Source: Mycobacterium sp. 1465703.0
Lineage (GTDB): Bacteria; Actinomycetota; Actinomycetes; Mycobacteriales; Mycobacteriaceae
NCBI RefSeq assembly: GCF_001672975.1
Contig: NZ_LZKU01000149.1
Location: forward strand, 1 to 45,888
Direction of reading: 5' to 3'
DNA: 45,888 nucleotides
Part shown: positions 20,377 through 29,659 of the stretch, piece by piece
Numbering within the stretch: the stretch's first letter is position 1
How the letters are laid out: every line of letters starts with the position of its first letter
Program-made: the position numbers and the translations under genes
Notes under the pieces: model-generated
The model's database searches: none
What the model was told of the DNA's origin: nothing
Seen by the model: the letters and a program-made list of their open reading frames with translations, nothing else

Positions 20377-20430
20377 TGGATCTCCCCTTTCAGGCTTTGG
20401 TTCATTTCGAAGGCTGAGGACGCCATCGAA

Positions 20431-21201
20431 TTAATTGCGGCCGGCCATGACGCCGCCGTCGACGTTCAGAATTGCGCCGGTAACCCAACTGGCCTCATCG
20501 GAGAGCAGATACATGATGGCGCTGGCGACGTCGGCGGGCGTGCCGACTCGTCCCAATGGGTGAAACGGCGCGAAAGTGTCAAGCGTGGCGTCGATCTCGT
20601 GCTTCGGGACCCACCGCTCGAGTGCGGGAGTCTTGACGGCGGCCGGCGCCACCGCGTTGACCCGGATTTGGTGCCCGGCAAGCTCAATAGCCAGGTTATG
20701 GGTGAGCGCATGCAACCCGGCCTTTTGCATCGAGTGCCCACACGATGGGGTCACACCGATCGCCTGATGGGCCCACATGCTGCCGACGTTGACGATGGAC
20801 CCGCCCTCACCGCCGGCGATCATGCCCTGCACGACGGTCTGCGTCAGGAAGAACAAGGCATAGTTGAGCTCCATATACGAGTCATAGAACTGCGCGTCGT
20901 ACTCGAGAAACGGCTTGGGGATGAAGAACCCGGCCGCATTGACCAACAGCGTCGCGTCGCCGTGCTGCCCGGAAAGCGCACGCTGCACATCGCCGATGAC
21001 GGCGCGATCCGTCAGATCGACGGCGATACCCCAGGCCTGGCCGCCTCGGCTCGTCAGCTCAGCGATGGTGTCGTCGATACGGGCCTTCGACAGGCCGAGG
21101 ATTACCGCGCTCCCGCCGTGATCGACGATGTCGATCGCGACCTGCCGACCGATGCCGGCACTGCCGCCGACAACAACGACCTTCTTGGCCTCGAAGTGCA
21201 T
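20431..21201 (-). CDS. SDR-family oxidoreductase with catalytic Tyr replaced by His
   Basis: 256 residues from [13 protein letters not shown]. The cofactor loop is GGSAGIGRQ, followed by LVNAAG (NNAG variant), the Ser motif VNVGSMW, and the C-terminal [34 protein letters not shown] typical of classical SDRs. The YxxxK active site reads HSMQK: the codon is CAC where TAC is expected, one base away. AAGGAA 8 bases upstream supports the ATG at 21201; an in-frame ATG at 21315, inside the operator, could give a leaderless form 38 residues longer. It is the first gene after operator A. Substrate unknown. Confidence 0.9.
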   Translation of the reverse strand: MHFEAKKVVVVGGSAGIGRQVAIDIVDHGGSAVILGLSKARIDDTIAELTSRGGQAWGIAVDLTDRAVIGDVQRALSGQHGDATLLVNAAGFFIPKPFLEYDAQFYDSYMELNYALFFLTQTVVQGMIAGGEGGSIVNVGSMWAHQAIGVTPSCGHSMQKAGLHALTHNLAIELAGHQIRVNAVAPAAVKTPALERWVPKHEIDATLDTFAPFHPLGRVGTPADVASAIMYLLSDEASWVTGAILNVDGGVMAGRN

Positions 21202-21300
21202 ATGCGGGGTTCCTTCGTGGTTCTCCTGCCGGCTCCGGTTGAACCGGATCGGCGACGGTAATCCCGCCGGGATCTGGTCGTACTGAGACTGCGGCCAGGT

Positions 21301-21343
21301 GGGGTGAGCTGTCATCACCCCACCCGCCTATTCACCCGGGTGA
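21301..21343. promoter_or_regulatory. Composite operator A (43 bp) upstream of SDR gene
   Basis: On the plus strand: GGGGTGA-N7-TCACCCC, then TCACCCGGGTGA as a perfect 12-bp palindrome at 21332-21343, 11 bases after GTCATCACCC. The same four half-sites at the same distances occur at 28548, 37119 and 39482. Each copy lies upstream of a minus-strand gene. About 100 bases of flanking sequence, down to the start codon region, are also alike between this copy and the one at 28548. Confidence 0.75.
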
Positions 21344-21510
21344 GTAATGCCCCCCGCGCAGCCTTATTCCACATCGGAATGCCCTACCGCACTGCAGCAA
21401 CCTCACAGATCAATGCGCTCAAAACCGAAGAGCCAGAAACCGAAACAGGATGTGCGCCAGCAAGTGTGGACCGCGACGCAGCGCGCGGTACTGAATCGAC
21501 GCCGATGGGC

Positions 21511-21729
21511 CTAGGTTTGGGAGTGTGCCGTCTTTGCGGCTTCCCGCCGAGCCTTCTCTTTTATGTGGGTTGAGCAGCAATGCCCCATATCGCAATGGAA
21601 CCGGTCGCTGCAATGATGCGAACAATAGGCTGACGCGGCCGGAAGCCAGTCCGGATCGGACAGGTCACGGCGTCGGTCGTCCGGATCGAACGTGTGGCCG
21701 CAATGTATACAGGTCTTGGTCTTGACCAT
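21511..21729 (-). CDS. Small cysteine-rich (zinc-ribbon-like) protein
   Basis: 72 residues from MVKTKTCIHCGHTFDPDD. Metal-ligand pairs are CIHC, then CSHHC, then CDMGHCC and a final His, enough for one or two zinc sites. The middle (RRRDLSDPDWLPAASAYC) is polar. The start at 21729 is chosen because the longer frame to 21789 adds non-conserved residues; the ribosome site is weak. It resembles small mycobacterial HNH- or zinc-ribbon-like proteins, but I cannot name a family. Confidence 0.62.
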   Translation of the reverse strand: MVKTKTCIHCGHTFDPDDRRRDLSDPDWLPAASAYCSHHCSDRFHCDMGHCCSTHIKEKARREAAKTAHSQT

Positions 21730-22491
21730 ACTGGTCAGCCTACGCGCCATCGCCTTATTTGTGCTGCATTTCCGGTGAGCGGCGAACAATCTACTGGTCG
21801 CAAAAAGTGGCTAGCAATTCAAAGTAACTTCGTTTGCGCCGGCGAATTAGTTAACCTTCTGAAGCTAACCCCGGCCGTCTACGATGCTCACCATTACCGC
21901 AGGTAGACACGCTGGTGGCCGGTCATTGGACGCAAAACCCGATGGTGCGGTTCAGCTTACTTCGATAGATTAAGTAAATGGACGCCCGACTCGGGCGGGG
22001 CTCATACAACATGCAGCGCGACGGCTGCTGTCTAGCCCGAACGAGTCCAAAACCGCGCCATCAACAAGCTCTAAGCCATGGCAACCCGTCAGCCTCACCT
22101 TGGTCACCGACGCCTACGAAATCTTCGCGTCAGCGCCGCGTTGCGAAGTTGCGTCGGGTATGACGTAATGGATTGTGGCAAATGACGAATCAACGCCCTA
22201 CATCGAAGTTGGTTGTAACGCAGAGGGTTTCCTCGCCTCCGGCTACACAATCGACCGGGAGGGGTTTCGCGGAAAACACGCGGCAGTGCGTATCCCATGT
22301 CGAGGGTCGTTTGTGCTGCCCGCGCGCGAGTAGCTTACCTCGCGTCACGTCGTTGCCGATCAAGCCGATCAGGAGCACAACAAGCCGAGCGGCACGCAGG
22401 AATCAATTTGGGCGCTATGCGTTCAAAGGTTAGTGTGCGCGGCGGCATGTCTTAACATCAGGTTGAGAATTCATCAGCGGAAGGGGCTCTG
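21730..22491. other. 760-bp region without a gene, upstream of mmpS
   Basis: No frame here has a start with ribosome site, family resemblance and normal codon use. Parts (for example 21800-21990) are clearly less GC-rich than the neighbours. The stretch must include the mmpS-mmpL promoter near its right end; an AAGGGG ribosome site lies just before the mmpS start. No other signal was recognised. Confidence 0.55.
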
Positions 22492-22917
22492 TTGTTGAAA
22501 CTTCTCAAGCGGGCGTGGGTTCCGCTCGTCGTGGTCGTGGCGCTGATCATCGGCGGCGTTGCGGTATTCCGACTCAACGGCGTCTTCCCGGGACCGGGCC
22601 TGTCCAAGCCCGACCCCCGTGATGCGACCCCTCCGTACGCCACCAAGACCGCCATCTACGAAATCCTGGGCCCGCCCGGGACAACCGGCGTCGTCAACTG
22701 GATGGATGCGGAGTCACTACCGCAGAAGGCCACCTTCACCACCTTGCCGTGGTCGAAGACCATCGTCGCCGCGATGCCCGGCATCTTCGCCTACGTCGTC
22801 GCCCAAGGTGACAGCCCTTCCATCGGCTGCCGGATCACCGTCGACGGCAAATTGGTCGATCAACAACAGGCCACCAACCGGAACGCGCAAGTTTCCTGCT
22901 TGGACAAGTCCGCGTGA
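22492..22917 (+). CDS. MmpS family membrane protein
   Basis: 141 residues with one N-terminal membrane helix (AWVPLVVVVALIIGGVAVF, ~9-27) and an outer domain with the MmpS hallmarks: FPGPGLSKPD, KTAIYEILGPPGTTGVVNWMD, and IGCRITVDGKLVDQQQAT with one of two Cys before the C-terminus (SIGC ... VSCLD). MmpS proteins are partners of MmpL transporters in lipid or siderophore export. AAGGGG precedes a TTG start, with a second TTG directly following. The stop overlaps the mmpL GTG by four bases, so translation is coupled. Confidence 0.93.
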   Translation: MLKLLKRAWVPLVVVVALIIGGVAVFRLNGVFPGPGLSKPDPRDATPPYATKTAIYEILGPPGTTGVVNWMDAESLPQKATFTTLPWSKTIVAAMPGIFAYVVAQGDSPSIGCRITVDGKLVDQQQATNRNAQVSCLDKSA

Positions 22918-25844
22918 GTGACGATACGAGCGACACGGACAGAATCCCTGTCGCGCAGCGCGGCTCAGTCGCGCGCAAACCGCGTCTGGCCCACACCATC
23001 CGCGTCCTGGCACTGCCGATCATCGTGGTGTGGCTGCTGATCGCGATCTGCGTCAACGTCTTCGTCCCACAGTTGGAAAAGGTCGCCGAGGACGTCTCGG
23101 TGCCGCTCTCGCCATCCGACGCGCCTTCGGTGACCGGGATGAAACACATCGGGCAGAAATTCAAGGAGTACGACTCCGACAACCTCGTCCTGGTGACCCT
23201 GGTCGGTGACAAACCTCTCGGGGAGGATGCGCACCGGTATTACGACGATCTAGTCAAGAAGTTGCAGCAGGACACCCAGCACGTCGAGCATGCGCTGAAT
23301 TTCTGGGGACAGCGATTCACGTCCTCCGGTGTCGAGAGCTACGACCACAAGTCCGCCTACGTCCAGGTCAACCTGCGCGGTGACCAGGGTGGAGCCATCG
23401 GCGACAAATCGGTTGCCGCGGTTCGCAAAATAGTCGCGGACTCGAAGCCGCCGGCGGGCGTGAAGGCCTATGTCGCCGGTCAGGGAGCCCTGACCGCCGA
23501 CACGATCGTTGTCGGCGACGCGAGTCTGGCCAGGATGACGATCATCACCATCATCATCATCGCGATCATGCTGATGTTCGTCTATCGATCCATCGGCACG
23601 GTACTGCTGACGATGGTCATCCTGTTCATCGGACTGGCCACCGGCCGCGGCGTAGTGGCTCTGCTGGGCGAAACCGGCATCATGGGGCTGTCGACTTTCG
23701 CCGTGAACTTGTTGACGGCACTGGCCATCGCGGCGGGTACCGACTACGCGATATTCATGGTCGGCCGCTACCAGGAGGGCCGCGAACGGGGACTGGACCC
23801 CGAAGCCGCCTACTACGACACCTTCGCCGGTGTCACGAAGGTGGTGCTGGGCTCGGGTTTGACGATCGTCGGGGCGCTGGCCTGTCTGAAATTCACCCGG
23901 CTCCCCTACTTCAGTTCGTTGGCCTTTCCGTGTGCAGTGGGTCTGCTGGTGGTGGTGGCCGCCGGGGTCACGCTGACGCCTGCGCTGATCGCCTTCGCAA
24001 GCGGCTTCGGCCTGTTCGACCCCAAGCGCGAGTTCAACTACACCCGGTGGCGCCGTTTGGCAACGGCCATCGTGCGGTGGCCGGCGCCCATCCTCGCTAT
24101 CTCCGTCATCCTGGCGATCGTCGGCGCCCTGGGCTTGATGGGGTTCACTCCGCGCTACAACGACCTGTACTACTTGCCGCAAAGCGCTTCGTCAGTGAAG
24201 GCGTACACCGCGGCCGATCAACACTTCACCCAGGCCCGTTTGAACCCGGATCTGCTGATGATCGAATCCGACCACGATCTGCGCAACCCCAGGGACTTGC
24301 TGGTCTTGGACAAGGTGGCGGGAGCTATCTTCCGGGTGCCCGGCATCGAACGGGTGCAGAGCATCACCAGACCTCTCGGCCCGCCAATTCAAGACGGCTC
24401 CATCCCGTTCCAGCTCAGTGTGCAAAGCGCCCCGATCCGCAGCAACCTGACCTACCTGAAGGAGCGTGTCGGCGACATCAAGAGGATCACCGGTTTCCTC
24501 GACACTCAGATCGCCCTACTGGAGCGCCAATACGCGGTGACCCAGAAGCTCGCGAACGCCGCGGACGACAGCTCGAGAACCACGGGCGAGACGGCGGCGA
24601 TCACCGACGAGATCCGGGACCACATAGCAGATTTCGACGACTTCTGGAGACCGATTCGCAGTTACTTCTACTGGGAGAAGCACTGCTACGACATTCCGAT
24701 CTGCTGGTCGCTGCGCAGCCTGTTCACCGCCTTGGACGGGTTCGATCAACTGGCGGAAAAGTTCCACGCCCTCACCAGCGACCTCACCGACACGGCCAAG
24801 GCCACCCGCGAACTGCTCGCGATTATTCCGGAGAACATCGCTGTCTCGAAGTCGATCCGGGATACGACGCTGACCATCTACAGCTCGTTCGACAGCCTGA
24901 TCGACCAGTTCGACCGGTTAACCGACACCAACGCCGTGATGGGCAAGTCGTTCAACGACTCTCAGGTGGAGAGCCTGTTCTACCTGCCGCCCGAAGTCTT
25001 CCAGAACCCCGACTTTCAATTGGGGTTGAGCTTGATGATGTCGCCCGACGGCAAGGCTGCGCGCTTCATCATCACCCACACCGTGGATCCGGCGACGACC
25101 AAGGGAATTGCGTCTGTCGATCAGGAGCGCCAAGCAGCCAAGGAGGCGCTGAAACTCACCTCGCTGGAGAATGCCGACATCTACCTCGGCGGCACCGCCG
25201 CGACGTTCTACGACATCGCCAACGGCGCCAAGTATGACCTGATGATCGCCGGGGTGGCCTCGATTGTGCTCATCTTCATCATCATGGTGATCGTCACCCG
25301 CGCTTTGGTCGCTGCGGGCGTCATCGTGGGCACCATCGTGATGTCGCTCGGGGCCGCATTCGGGTTCTCGACACTGATCTGGCAGCACCTTGGTGATTTC
25401 CAGTTGCACTGGGTAGCAACTGAATTCGCGTTGATCGTGCTGTTGGCGGTGGGATCCGACTACAACCTGATGCTGGTGTCCCGGATCGAGGAGGAGATCG
25501 GAGCCGGCCTGAAAACAGGACTCATCCGCGGCATGGGTGTGACCGGCCCGGTGGTGACTGCCGCCGGTGTGGTGTTCGCCGTCACTATGGGAGCGATGAT
25601 CACCAGCGACCTCCGGGCGATCGGCCAATTCGGCACGACAATCGGCATCGGCCTGTTGTTCGACACCTTCGTCGTCCGATCGCTCATCACGCCGTCGATC
25701 ATGACGGTGATGGGACGCTGGTTCTGGTGGCCGAAGCGGGTGCGGGTCCGCCCGGCCAGCCTGATGCTTCGGTCCGTCGGGCCGCGCCCGCTGGTGCGTG
25801 CGCTGCTGCACCACCCACGGCGCGAGGTTTCGCAGGAGACCTAG
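22914..25844 (+). CDS. MmpL family RND transporter
   Basis: 976 residues in the usual MmpL layout: one N-terminal helix (LALPIIVVWLLIAICVNVFV), a first outer domain, a helix block, a long second outer domain rich in helices, and a C-terminal helix block. The proton-relay Asp-Tyr pairs are present in both halves: AAGTDYAIFMVGRYQE (~281) and AVGSDYNLMLVSRIEEE (~850). The short tail lacks the long cytosolic domain of MmpL3. With MmpS it should export a lipid or lipopeptide across the inner membrane, proton driven. Its neighbourhood with an NRPS and a Gap-like gene makes the lipopeptide a candidate cargo, though 10 kb separates them. Confidence 0.95.
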   Translation: MSDDTSDTDRIPVAQRGSVARKPRLAHTIRVLALPIIVVWLLIAICVNVFVPQLEKVAEDVSVPLSPSDAPSVTGMKHIGQKFKEYDSDNLVLVTLVGDKPLGEDAHRYYDDLVKKLQQDTQHVEHALNFWGQRFTSSGVESYDHKSAYVQVNLRGDQGGAIGDKSVAAVRKIVADSKPPAGVKAYVAGQGALTADTIVVGDASLARMTIITIIIIAIMLMFVYRSIGTVLLTMVILFIGLATGRGVVALLGETGIMGLSTFAVNLLTALAIAAGTDYAIFMVGRYQEGRERGLDPEAAYYDTFAGVTKVVLGSGLTIVGALACLKFTRLPYFSSLAFPCAVGLLVVVAAGVTLTPALIAFASGFGLFDPKREFNYTRWRRLATAIVRWPAPILAISVILAIVGALGLMGFTPRYNDLYYLPQSASSVKAYTAADQHFTQARLNPDLLMIESDHDLRNPRDLLVLDKVAGAIFRVPGIERVQSITRPLGPPIQDGSIPFQLSVQSAPIRSNLTYLKERVGDIKRITGFLDTQIALLERQYAVTQKLANAADDSSRTTGETAAITDEIRDHIADFDDFWRPIRSYFYWEKHCYDIPICWSLRSLFTALDGFDQLAEKFHALTSDLTDTAKATRELLAIIPENIAVSKSIRDTTLTIYSSFDSLIDQFDRLTDTNAVMGKSFNDSQVESLFYLPPEVFQNPDFQLGLSLMMSPDGKAARFIITHTVDPATTKGIASVDQERQAAKEALKLTSLENADIYLGGTAATFYDIANGAKYDLMIAGVASIVLIFIIMVIVTRALVAAGVIVGTIVMSLGAAFGFSTLIWQHLGDFQLHWVATEFALIVLLAVGSDYNLMLVSRIEEEIGAGLKTGLIRGMGVTGPVVTAAGVVFAVTMGAMITSDLRAIGQFGTTIGIGLLFDTFVVRSLITPSIMTVMGRWFWWPKRVRVRPASLMLRSVGPRPLVRALLHHPRREVSQET

Positions 25845-25970
25845 CATCCGGTGAGAGCGAAGCGCGGCGCAATCGCATAGGGCGACGCGGCGACCAGAGG
25901 TCTTCGGCCACGCCGGCGTACGCCCCAGGCTGGTGTGCTCAAGACCGCTGGGTCTGCCGCGCCGGCTGCA

Positions 25971-26030
25971 CTACCCATCGACGGCATTGGTTGCTTGCCG
26001 GTTGGGAAACAACACGATTCCGGCAGGCAT
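25971..26030 (-). pseudogene. Fragment of the 5' end of an F420-type LLM gene
   Basis: On the minus strand from an ATG at 26030 the frame reads MPAGIVLFPNRQATNAVDG and stops. The intact LLM gene at 27092-28009 begins MPTGIVLFPNPQAVNVVDD, and the DNA of the first ~50 bases is nearly the same. The rest of the gene is missing. The fragment lies back to back with the dehydrogenase gene at 26073, so it marks a lost paralogue or a duplication joint. Confidence 0.75.
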
Positions 26031-26072
26031 AGTGCCTCGAACTTCCCTTCGGACCACGGCATAGTGGAAGCC

Positions 26073-26978
26073 ATGGACATCGGATTCATCGGCCTGGGGA
26101 ACATGGGTCGTGGCATGGCCGCCAACCTCGTCAATGCGGGTCACTCCGTCACCGTCTACAACCGCAGCGCCGCCAAGGCCGCCCCGCTGGTCCAGCAGGG
26201 CGCAACGCTGGCGCGCACCGTCGCCGAAGCGTGCGTCGGTGACGTGGTGATGACCATGCTCGGCGACGACCGTGCCGTCGAAGAAGTCGTGTTCGGAGAG
26301 CGAGGCGTCCTTGCGTCGTTAGCGCCAGGAGCCACGCACGTGTCGTCGAGCACCATCAGCATCGAATTGTCGAAACGCCTGACGGACGCGCACAGCGCGG
26401 CCGGACAGCATTACGTTGCTGCTCCGGTGTTTCTCGGGCCCGACGCCGCAGCGGCTGCAAAGCTTTTCGTGATCGTGGCGGGCGCGCCGCAGGTGCTCGA
26501 AGCGCTGGCTCCGCTTTTCGAGACGATCGGGCAGGCGACGTTCGTGGTGTCCGAGGAGCAACAAGTGGCCAACTTGGTGAAGCTCACGGGTAACTTCCTC
26601 GCCGCGTCGGTCATCCAGTCGCTCGGCGAGGCCATCGCGCTGATCCGCAAGGCCGGCATGGATCCACTGCGGTACGTCGACATTCTCACGTCCACCTTGT
26701 TCGGCGGACCGGCTTACCAGACCTACGGCGGCATGATCGCTCGCAAGGAATTCGAGCCAGCGGGGTTCGCTGCGGCGTTGGGACTCAAGGACATTCGGCT
26801 CGCGCTGGCCGCCGCCGACGAGTTGGCAGTTCCGTTGCCGGTCGTCAGCCTGCTGCACGACCGTTATCTCGCGCTCGTGGCCAACGGCGGCGGGCAGCTG
26901 GACTGGTCGGCGATCGCCGCACTCGCCGAAAGCGACGCCGGTGCAGGCTGGGGGCTGCCATCAAGCCACCCCGCGTAA
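26073..26978 (+). CDS. 3-Hydroxyisobutyrate dehydrogenase-like NAD(P)-dependent oxidoreductase
   Basis: 301 residues. The N-terminus MDIGFIGLGNMGRGMAANL is the family Rossmann signature, followed by VTVYNRS, VVMTMLGDD and the HYVAAPVFLGPDAAAAAKL segment that replaces the usual substrate loop. The catalytic Lys and its Asn lie in VKLTGNF. The second half is the all-helical dimerisation domain (GPAYQTYGGMIARKEFEPAGF). The family covers hydroxyisobutyrate, tartronate-semialdehyde and imine reductases, so the substrate is open. GGAAG precedes the ATG at 26073; the upstream in-frame codons are non-coding. It is one of the few plus-strand genes here. Confidence 0.9.
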   Translation: MDIGFIGLGNMGRGMAANLVNAGHSVTVYNRSAAKAAPLVQQGATLARTVAEACVGDVVMTMLGDDRAVEEVVFGERGVLASLAPGATHVSSSTISIELSKRLTDAHSAAGQHYVAAPVFLGPDAAAAAKLFVIVAGAPQVLEALAPLFETIGQATFVVSEEQQVANLVKLTGNFLAASVIQSLGEAIALIRKAGMDPLRYVDILTSTLFGGPAYQTYGGMIARKEFEPAGFAAALGLKDIRLALAAADELAVPLPVVSLLHDRYLALVANGGGQLDWSAIAALAESDAGAGWGLPSSHPA

Positions 26979-27091
26979 TCCGTCGGCCCAGACCTGGCCG
27001 GGAATCCAGCCGTCACTGAGCAGAACAACGAACCGTCGCCACTGCGATGCTCACTTTCTGGGATTCGGCTGCGACTCGCCGGACCGGTCGG

Positions 27092-28009
27092 TCAGATCGA
27101 GGCAGCGACAGCCCACAGTTCCTCGGCCACAGCGGTTTCTGCCCAGGCCAGTGCGGTCAGCACCACATCGGTCGCACCGGCATCCAGATAGCCCTGAAGC
27201 TGACGCCTGACCGATTCCGCTGAACCCACCGCGGCAAGGTCTGCCGGGCCGGCGACACCCTCGCGCGAAATCACCTTCTGATACGACGGAATGGCCGCGT
27301 AGAAGCTCAACTGCTCGGCCGCGAAATTCTTTGCCGCATCAACATCGTCGGATACGAGTGCCGGCACCTGCGCGATAATCTTGGGTCTCGGCCGTCCAGC
27401 GTTGCCGGCCGACTTCGCGATGGCCGGTTCGATGAACTCTTCGATCGTCTTCGGACCGGCGAGATACGGCAGGGTGCCGTCGGCCAGCTCGCCGGTGACC
27501 TGCAATGCCTTTGGGCCCATCGCGGCCACGTACACCGGGACCGGCGTGCCCCCGGCAACCCGCACCGGCCATCCGGGCTGCGCGCTGATCTCGTTGCCGC
27601 TGAAGTCGACTGCTCCGGTATCGAAGATGGACCGCAGCACCGTCAACTGCTCGTGAAGGCGCGTGATTGTGTTGGGCCACGTCATTCCGAACGCCTGCCG
27701 CTCCGGCTCGTGCGAGCCCAATCCGAGACCGAGACAGAAGTTGCCGTGCGACGCGGCCTGCGCAGTCTGCGCCAACGACGCGACGATCAGCGGGTGACGC
27801 GGGTTGATCGGCACCACCGACGTGCCGACGCCGAGACCCGGTACGGCCGCGCCCACCAAAGCCGCGAGAGTGATCGCGTCGTAATCGAATTGCTGGCCCA
27901 GCCAGACCTGGCGGACGCCGAGGTCGTACGCACGGCTGGCCTGGGCCACCACGTCGTCGACGACGTTGACTGCTTGCGGGTTGGGAAACAACACGATTCC
28001 AGTCGGCAT
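27092..28009 (-). CDS. LLM-class (luciferase-like) F420-dependent oxidoreductase
   Basis: 305 residues in a TIM-barrel pattern: MPTGIVLFPNPQ, VRQVWLGQQFDYDAITLAALV, VGTSVVPINPRHPLIVASLAQTAQAAS, LGLGLGSHEPERQAFGM, PVYVAAMGPKALQVTGELADG. These are the landmarks of mycobacterial F420-dependent LLM enzymes that act on diverse substrates. The gene follows the NTF2-like gene by 66 bases and is probably read from operator B. Its first 19 codons have a near copy at 25971-26030. Substrate unknown. Confidence 0.91.
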   Translation of the reverse strand: MPTGIVLFPNPQAVNVVDDVVAQASRAYDLGVRQVWLGQQFDYDAITLAALVGAAVPGLGVGTSVVPINPRHPLIVASLAQTAQAASHGNFCLGLGLGSHEPERQAFGMTWPNTITRLHEQLTVLRSIFDTGAVDFSGNEISAQPGWPVRVAGGTPVPVYVAAMGPKALQVTGELADGTLPYLAGPKTIEEFIEPAIAKSAGNAGRPRPKIIAQVPALVSDDVDAAKNFAAEQLSFYAAIPSYQKVISREGVAGPADLAAVGSAESVRRQLQGYLDAGATDVVLTALAWAETAVAEELWAVAASI

Positions 28010-28075
28010 GACGACCTATCCCGATCTACTCGGCATGATCGGAAGCCCACGGGCTAGGAGATGCGGGTGCGCGCC

Positions 28076-28474
28076 TCAAGCTCCCGGAGCGATCGCACAG
28101 GCTGCCACACACACCCAGGTGCCCCCACGCTTCTGATACGTGTCCGTGTACAGAGCTTCTTGGTTCGCACCATCGGCGAGCATGGTGTATGTGGCGCGGG
28201 CGTGAATCAAGGCGACGTCACTGAGGATGCGGATGTTGACGTCGTGCACAGCGAGATCCTTGAAGGGACGCGGCTTAGCGATGTACTCGAGGAACTCTTC
28301 ACGGTTCCGAGTGACGCCCGGAGTCTGCACGATGAAGTCTTGGGCGAGGAACTCGCTGAAGCGCTTGACATCGTTGAATTGGTCGGAGTGGACGTAGTCC
28401 TTGTTGAGCTGCTCGAGGATCGCCAGGTCTTCGGTGGACTGCTTGGTGTCGCTCATCTTCTCCTCTAAATGCAT
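28076..28474 (-). CDS. NTF2/SnoaL-like protein (DUF4440 type)
   Basis: 132 residues: DLAILEQLNKDYVHSDQFND, FSEFLAQDFIVQTPGV, NREEFLEYIAK, VNIRILSDVALIHARATYTM and YQKRGGTWVCVAACA follow the cone-shaped NTF2-like fold used by ketosteroid isomerase-like and polyketide-cyclase-like proteins, or as a plain ligand-binding domain. Two starts are possible: ATG 28474, with the same leader and ATGCA-TT start region as the SDR gene, or ATG 28456 after AGAGGAG. It is the first gene after operator B, followed by the LLM gene. Confidence 0.83.
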   Translation of the reverse strand: MHLEEKMSDTKQSTEDLAILEQLNKDYVHSDQFNDVKRFSEFLAQDFIVQTPGVTRNREEFLEYIAKPRPFKDLAVHDVNIRILSDVALIHARATYTMLADGANQEALYTDTYQKRGGTWVCVAACAIAPGA

Positions 28475-28547
28475 TTCGCGGTGCCTTCCTGGTTCTGCTG
28501 ACCGACAATCTCACCCGGATCTCGTCGTACCGAGACTGCAGCCAGGC

Positions 28548-28590
28548 GGGACGAATTGTCATCACCCCAACCACGTATTCACCCGGGTGA
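28548..28590. promoter_or_regulatory. Composite operator B (43 bp) upstream of NTF2-like gene
   Basis: Plus strand: GGGACGA-N7-TCACCCC with the left half-site degenerate, then the perfect palindrome TCACCCGGGTGA at 28579-28590, 11 bases after GTCATCACCC. The flanks match operator A through TCGTAC-(T/C)GAGACTGC on one side and GAGTAATGC on the other, although the genes downstream (SDR versus NTF2-like) are unrelated. A further TCACCC half-site lies at 28511. Confidence 0.75.
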
Positions 28591-28630
28591 GTAATGCGCC
28601 GCCGTGCGGCGCGCGGGACAGATGCGGCGT

Positions 28631-29659
28631 TCAGATCCCGACGGTTTCTATGACTGCGAACTGCCCGGCCTGGCCGACGGTCGTGCGACGAAGTCCGGTG
28701 GAGGCGAAGAGCGCGTCGAACTCGGCGATGTCGCGTTCTTTGCCGCCAGTCACGACCAGCATGTTCATGTCCATCATCGTCGGCAGTCCAGGAGCTCCGA
28801 ATTCTCCGACCAGATAGTCGATAACGACGAGGCGCCCACCCTCCTGCATAGCAGCACGACAGTTTCTCAAGATCCGTGTACAGCTCTCGTCGTCCCAGTC
28901 GTGCAGGATGTATTTGAGCACGTACAGATCTGAGGGCGGTACCGACTCGAAGAAGTCGCCGCCCACCGCGGTGAGGCGTTCTTGCAGACCGTCTTTGCGA
29001 GCCGCCGCCGCGGCGTCGGGCACAATGTGCGGCAGATCGAAGACTGCACCGCGCAGCTCGGGGTTGGCCCGCATCATCGCCCGAAGAACCTCGCCGTTTG
29101 CTCCCCCAACGTCGAGTGCGTAGTTGACGCCTCGGGTATCGACCACCTTCGCGATCTCGATCGCCGCAGCTGCACTGAGGTTCGACATGGCTTCGGTGAA
29201 AAGACTCGCCTCGTCGGGATGAGCTGCTAAGTAGTCGAAGATCGTGCCGCGTGTGCCGTGTGCGGCCTCAATCTGCCTGGCGCCGCTGCGAACAGCATCC
29301 GGGAAGCGTCCCCAGGTCAACCAATGACCAGGTGCGGCTTGCACAAGGGCCATGCCGCGCAACGAGTTCGGGTCGTCTTTGAGCAGCGTGCTGAGCAGGG
29401 ACGTCCCGCTGAACTGGACGCCATCGGTCGACGTCACAAGACCCAGCGAGGCGCAGGCACGGATCAGCCTCCGGGTGGCGTCCGGATCGGTGGATTCCTC
29501 CGCGGCGATCGCTTCAGCCGTGTCGGTACCTGCCGCAAGATGATCCGCCAAATTGAAAGTCGCCGCTGCACAGACGATCTGGGTGACCCAGAAACCAGTC
29601 AGCATGGTCATCATGCGCTCGTAGTCGTGGGCTTCGGATGGTACGGGTAGTGCTGTCAT
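28631..29659 (-). CDS. SAM-dependent O-methyltransferase (COMT class)
   Basis: 342 residues. An N-terminal dimerisation domain (MMTMLTGFWVTQIVCAAATF, then winged-helix-like ATRRLIRACASLGLV) precedes the Rossmann domain with SAM motif YALDVGGANGEVLRAMM, then VFDLPHIVPDA, VGGDFFESVPPSDLYVLKYILHDWDD and RLVVIDYLV. HDWDD contains the His/Asp pair used for deprotonation in COMT-type enzymes. The family methylates phenolic or polyketide hydroxyls. GGAGGAAAG ahead of the ATG at 29659 fixes the start. It ends 40 bases before operator B. Confidence 0.92.
   Translation of the reverse strand: MTALPVPSEAHDYERMMTMLTGFWVTQIVCAAATFNLADHLAAGTDTAEAIAAEESTDPDATRRLIRACASLGLVTSTDGVQFSGTSLLSTLLKDDPNSLRGMALVQAAPGHWLTWGRFPDAVRSGARQIEAAHGTRGTIFDYLAAHPDEASLFTEAMSNLSAAAAIEIAKVVDTRGVNYALDVGGANGEVLRAMMRANPELRGAVFDLPHIVPDAAAAARKDGLQERLTAVGGDFFESVPPSDLYVLKYILHDWDDESCTRILRNCRAAMQEGGRLVVIDYLVGEFGAPGLPTMMDMNMLVVTGGKERDIAEFDALFASTGLRRTTVGQAGQFAVIETVGI

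Noticed and set aside
22914..25844. MmpL as MmpL3 (essential mycolate flippase)
   Set aside because: It lacks the long C-terminal cytosolic domain and is coupled to an mmpS, which mmpL3 is not.
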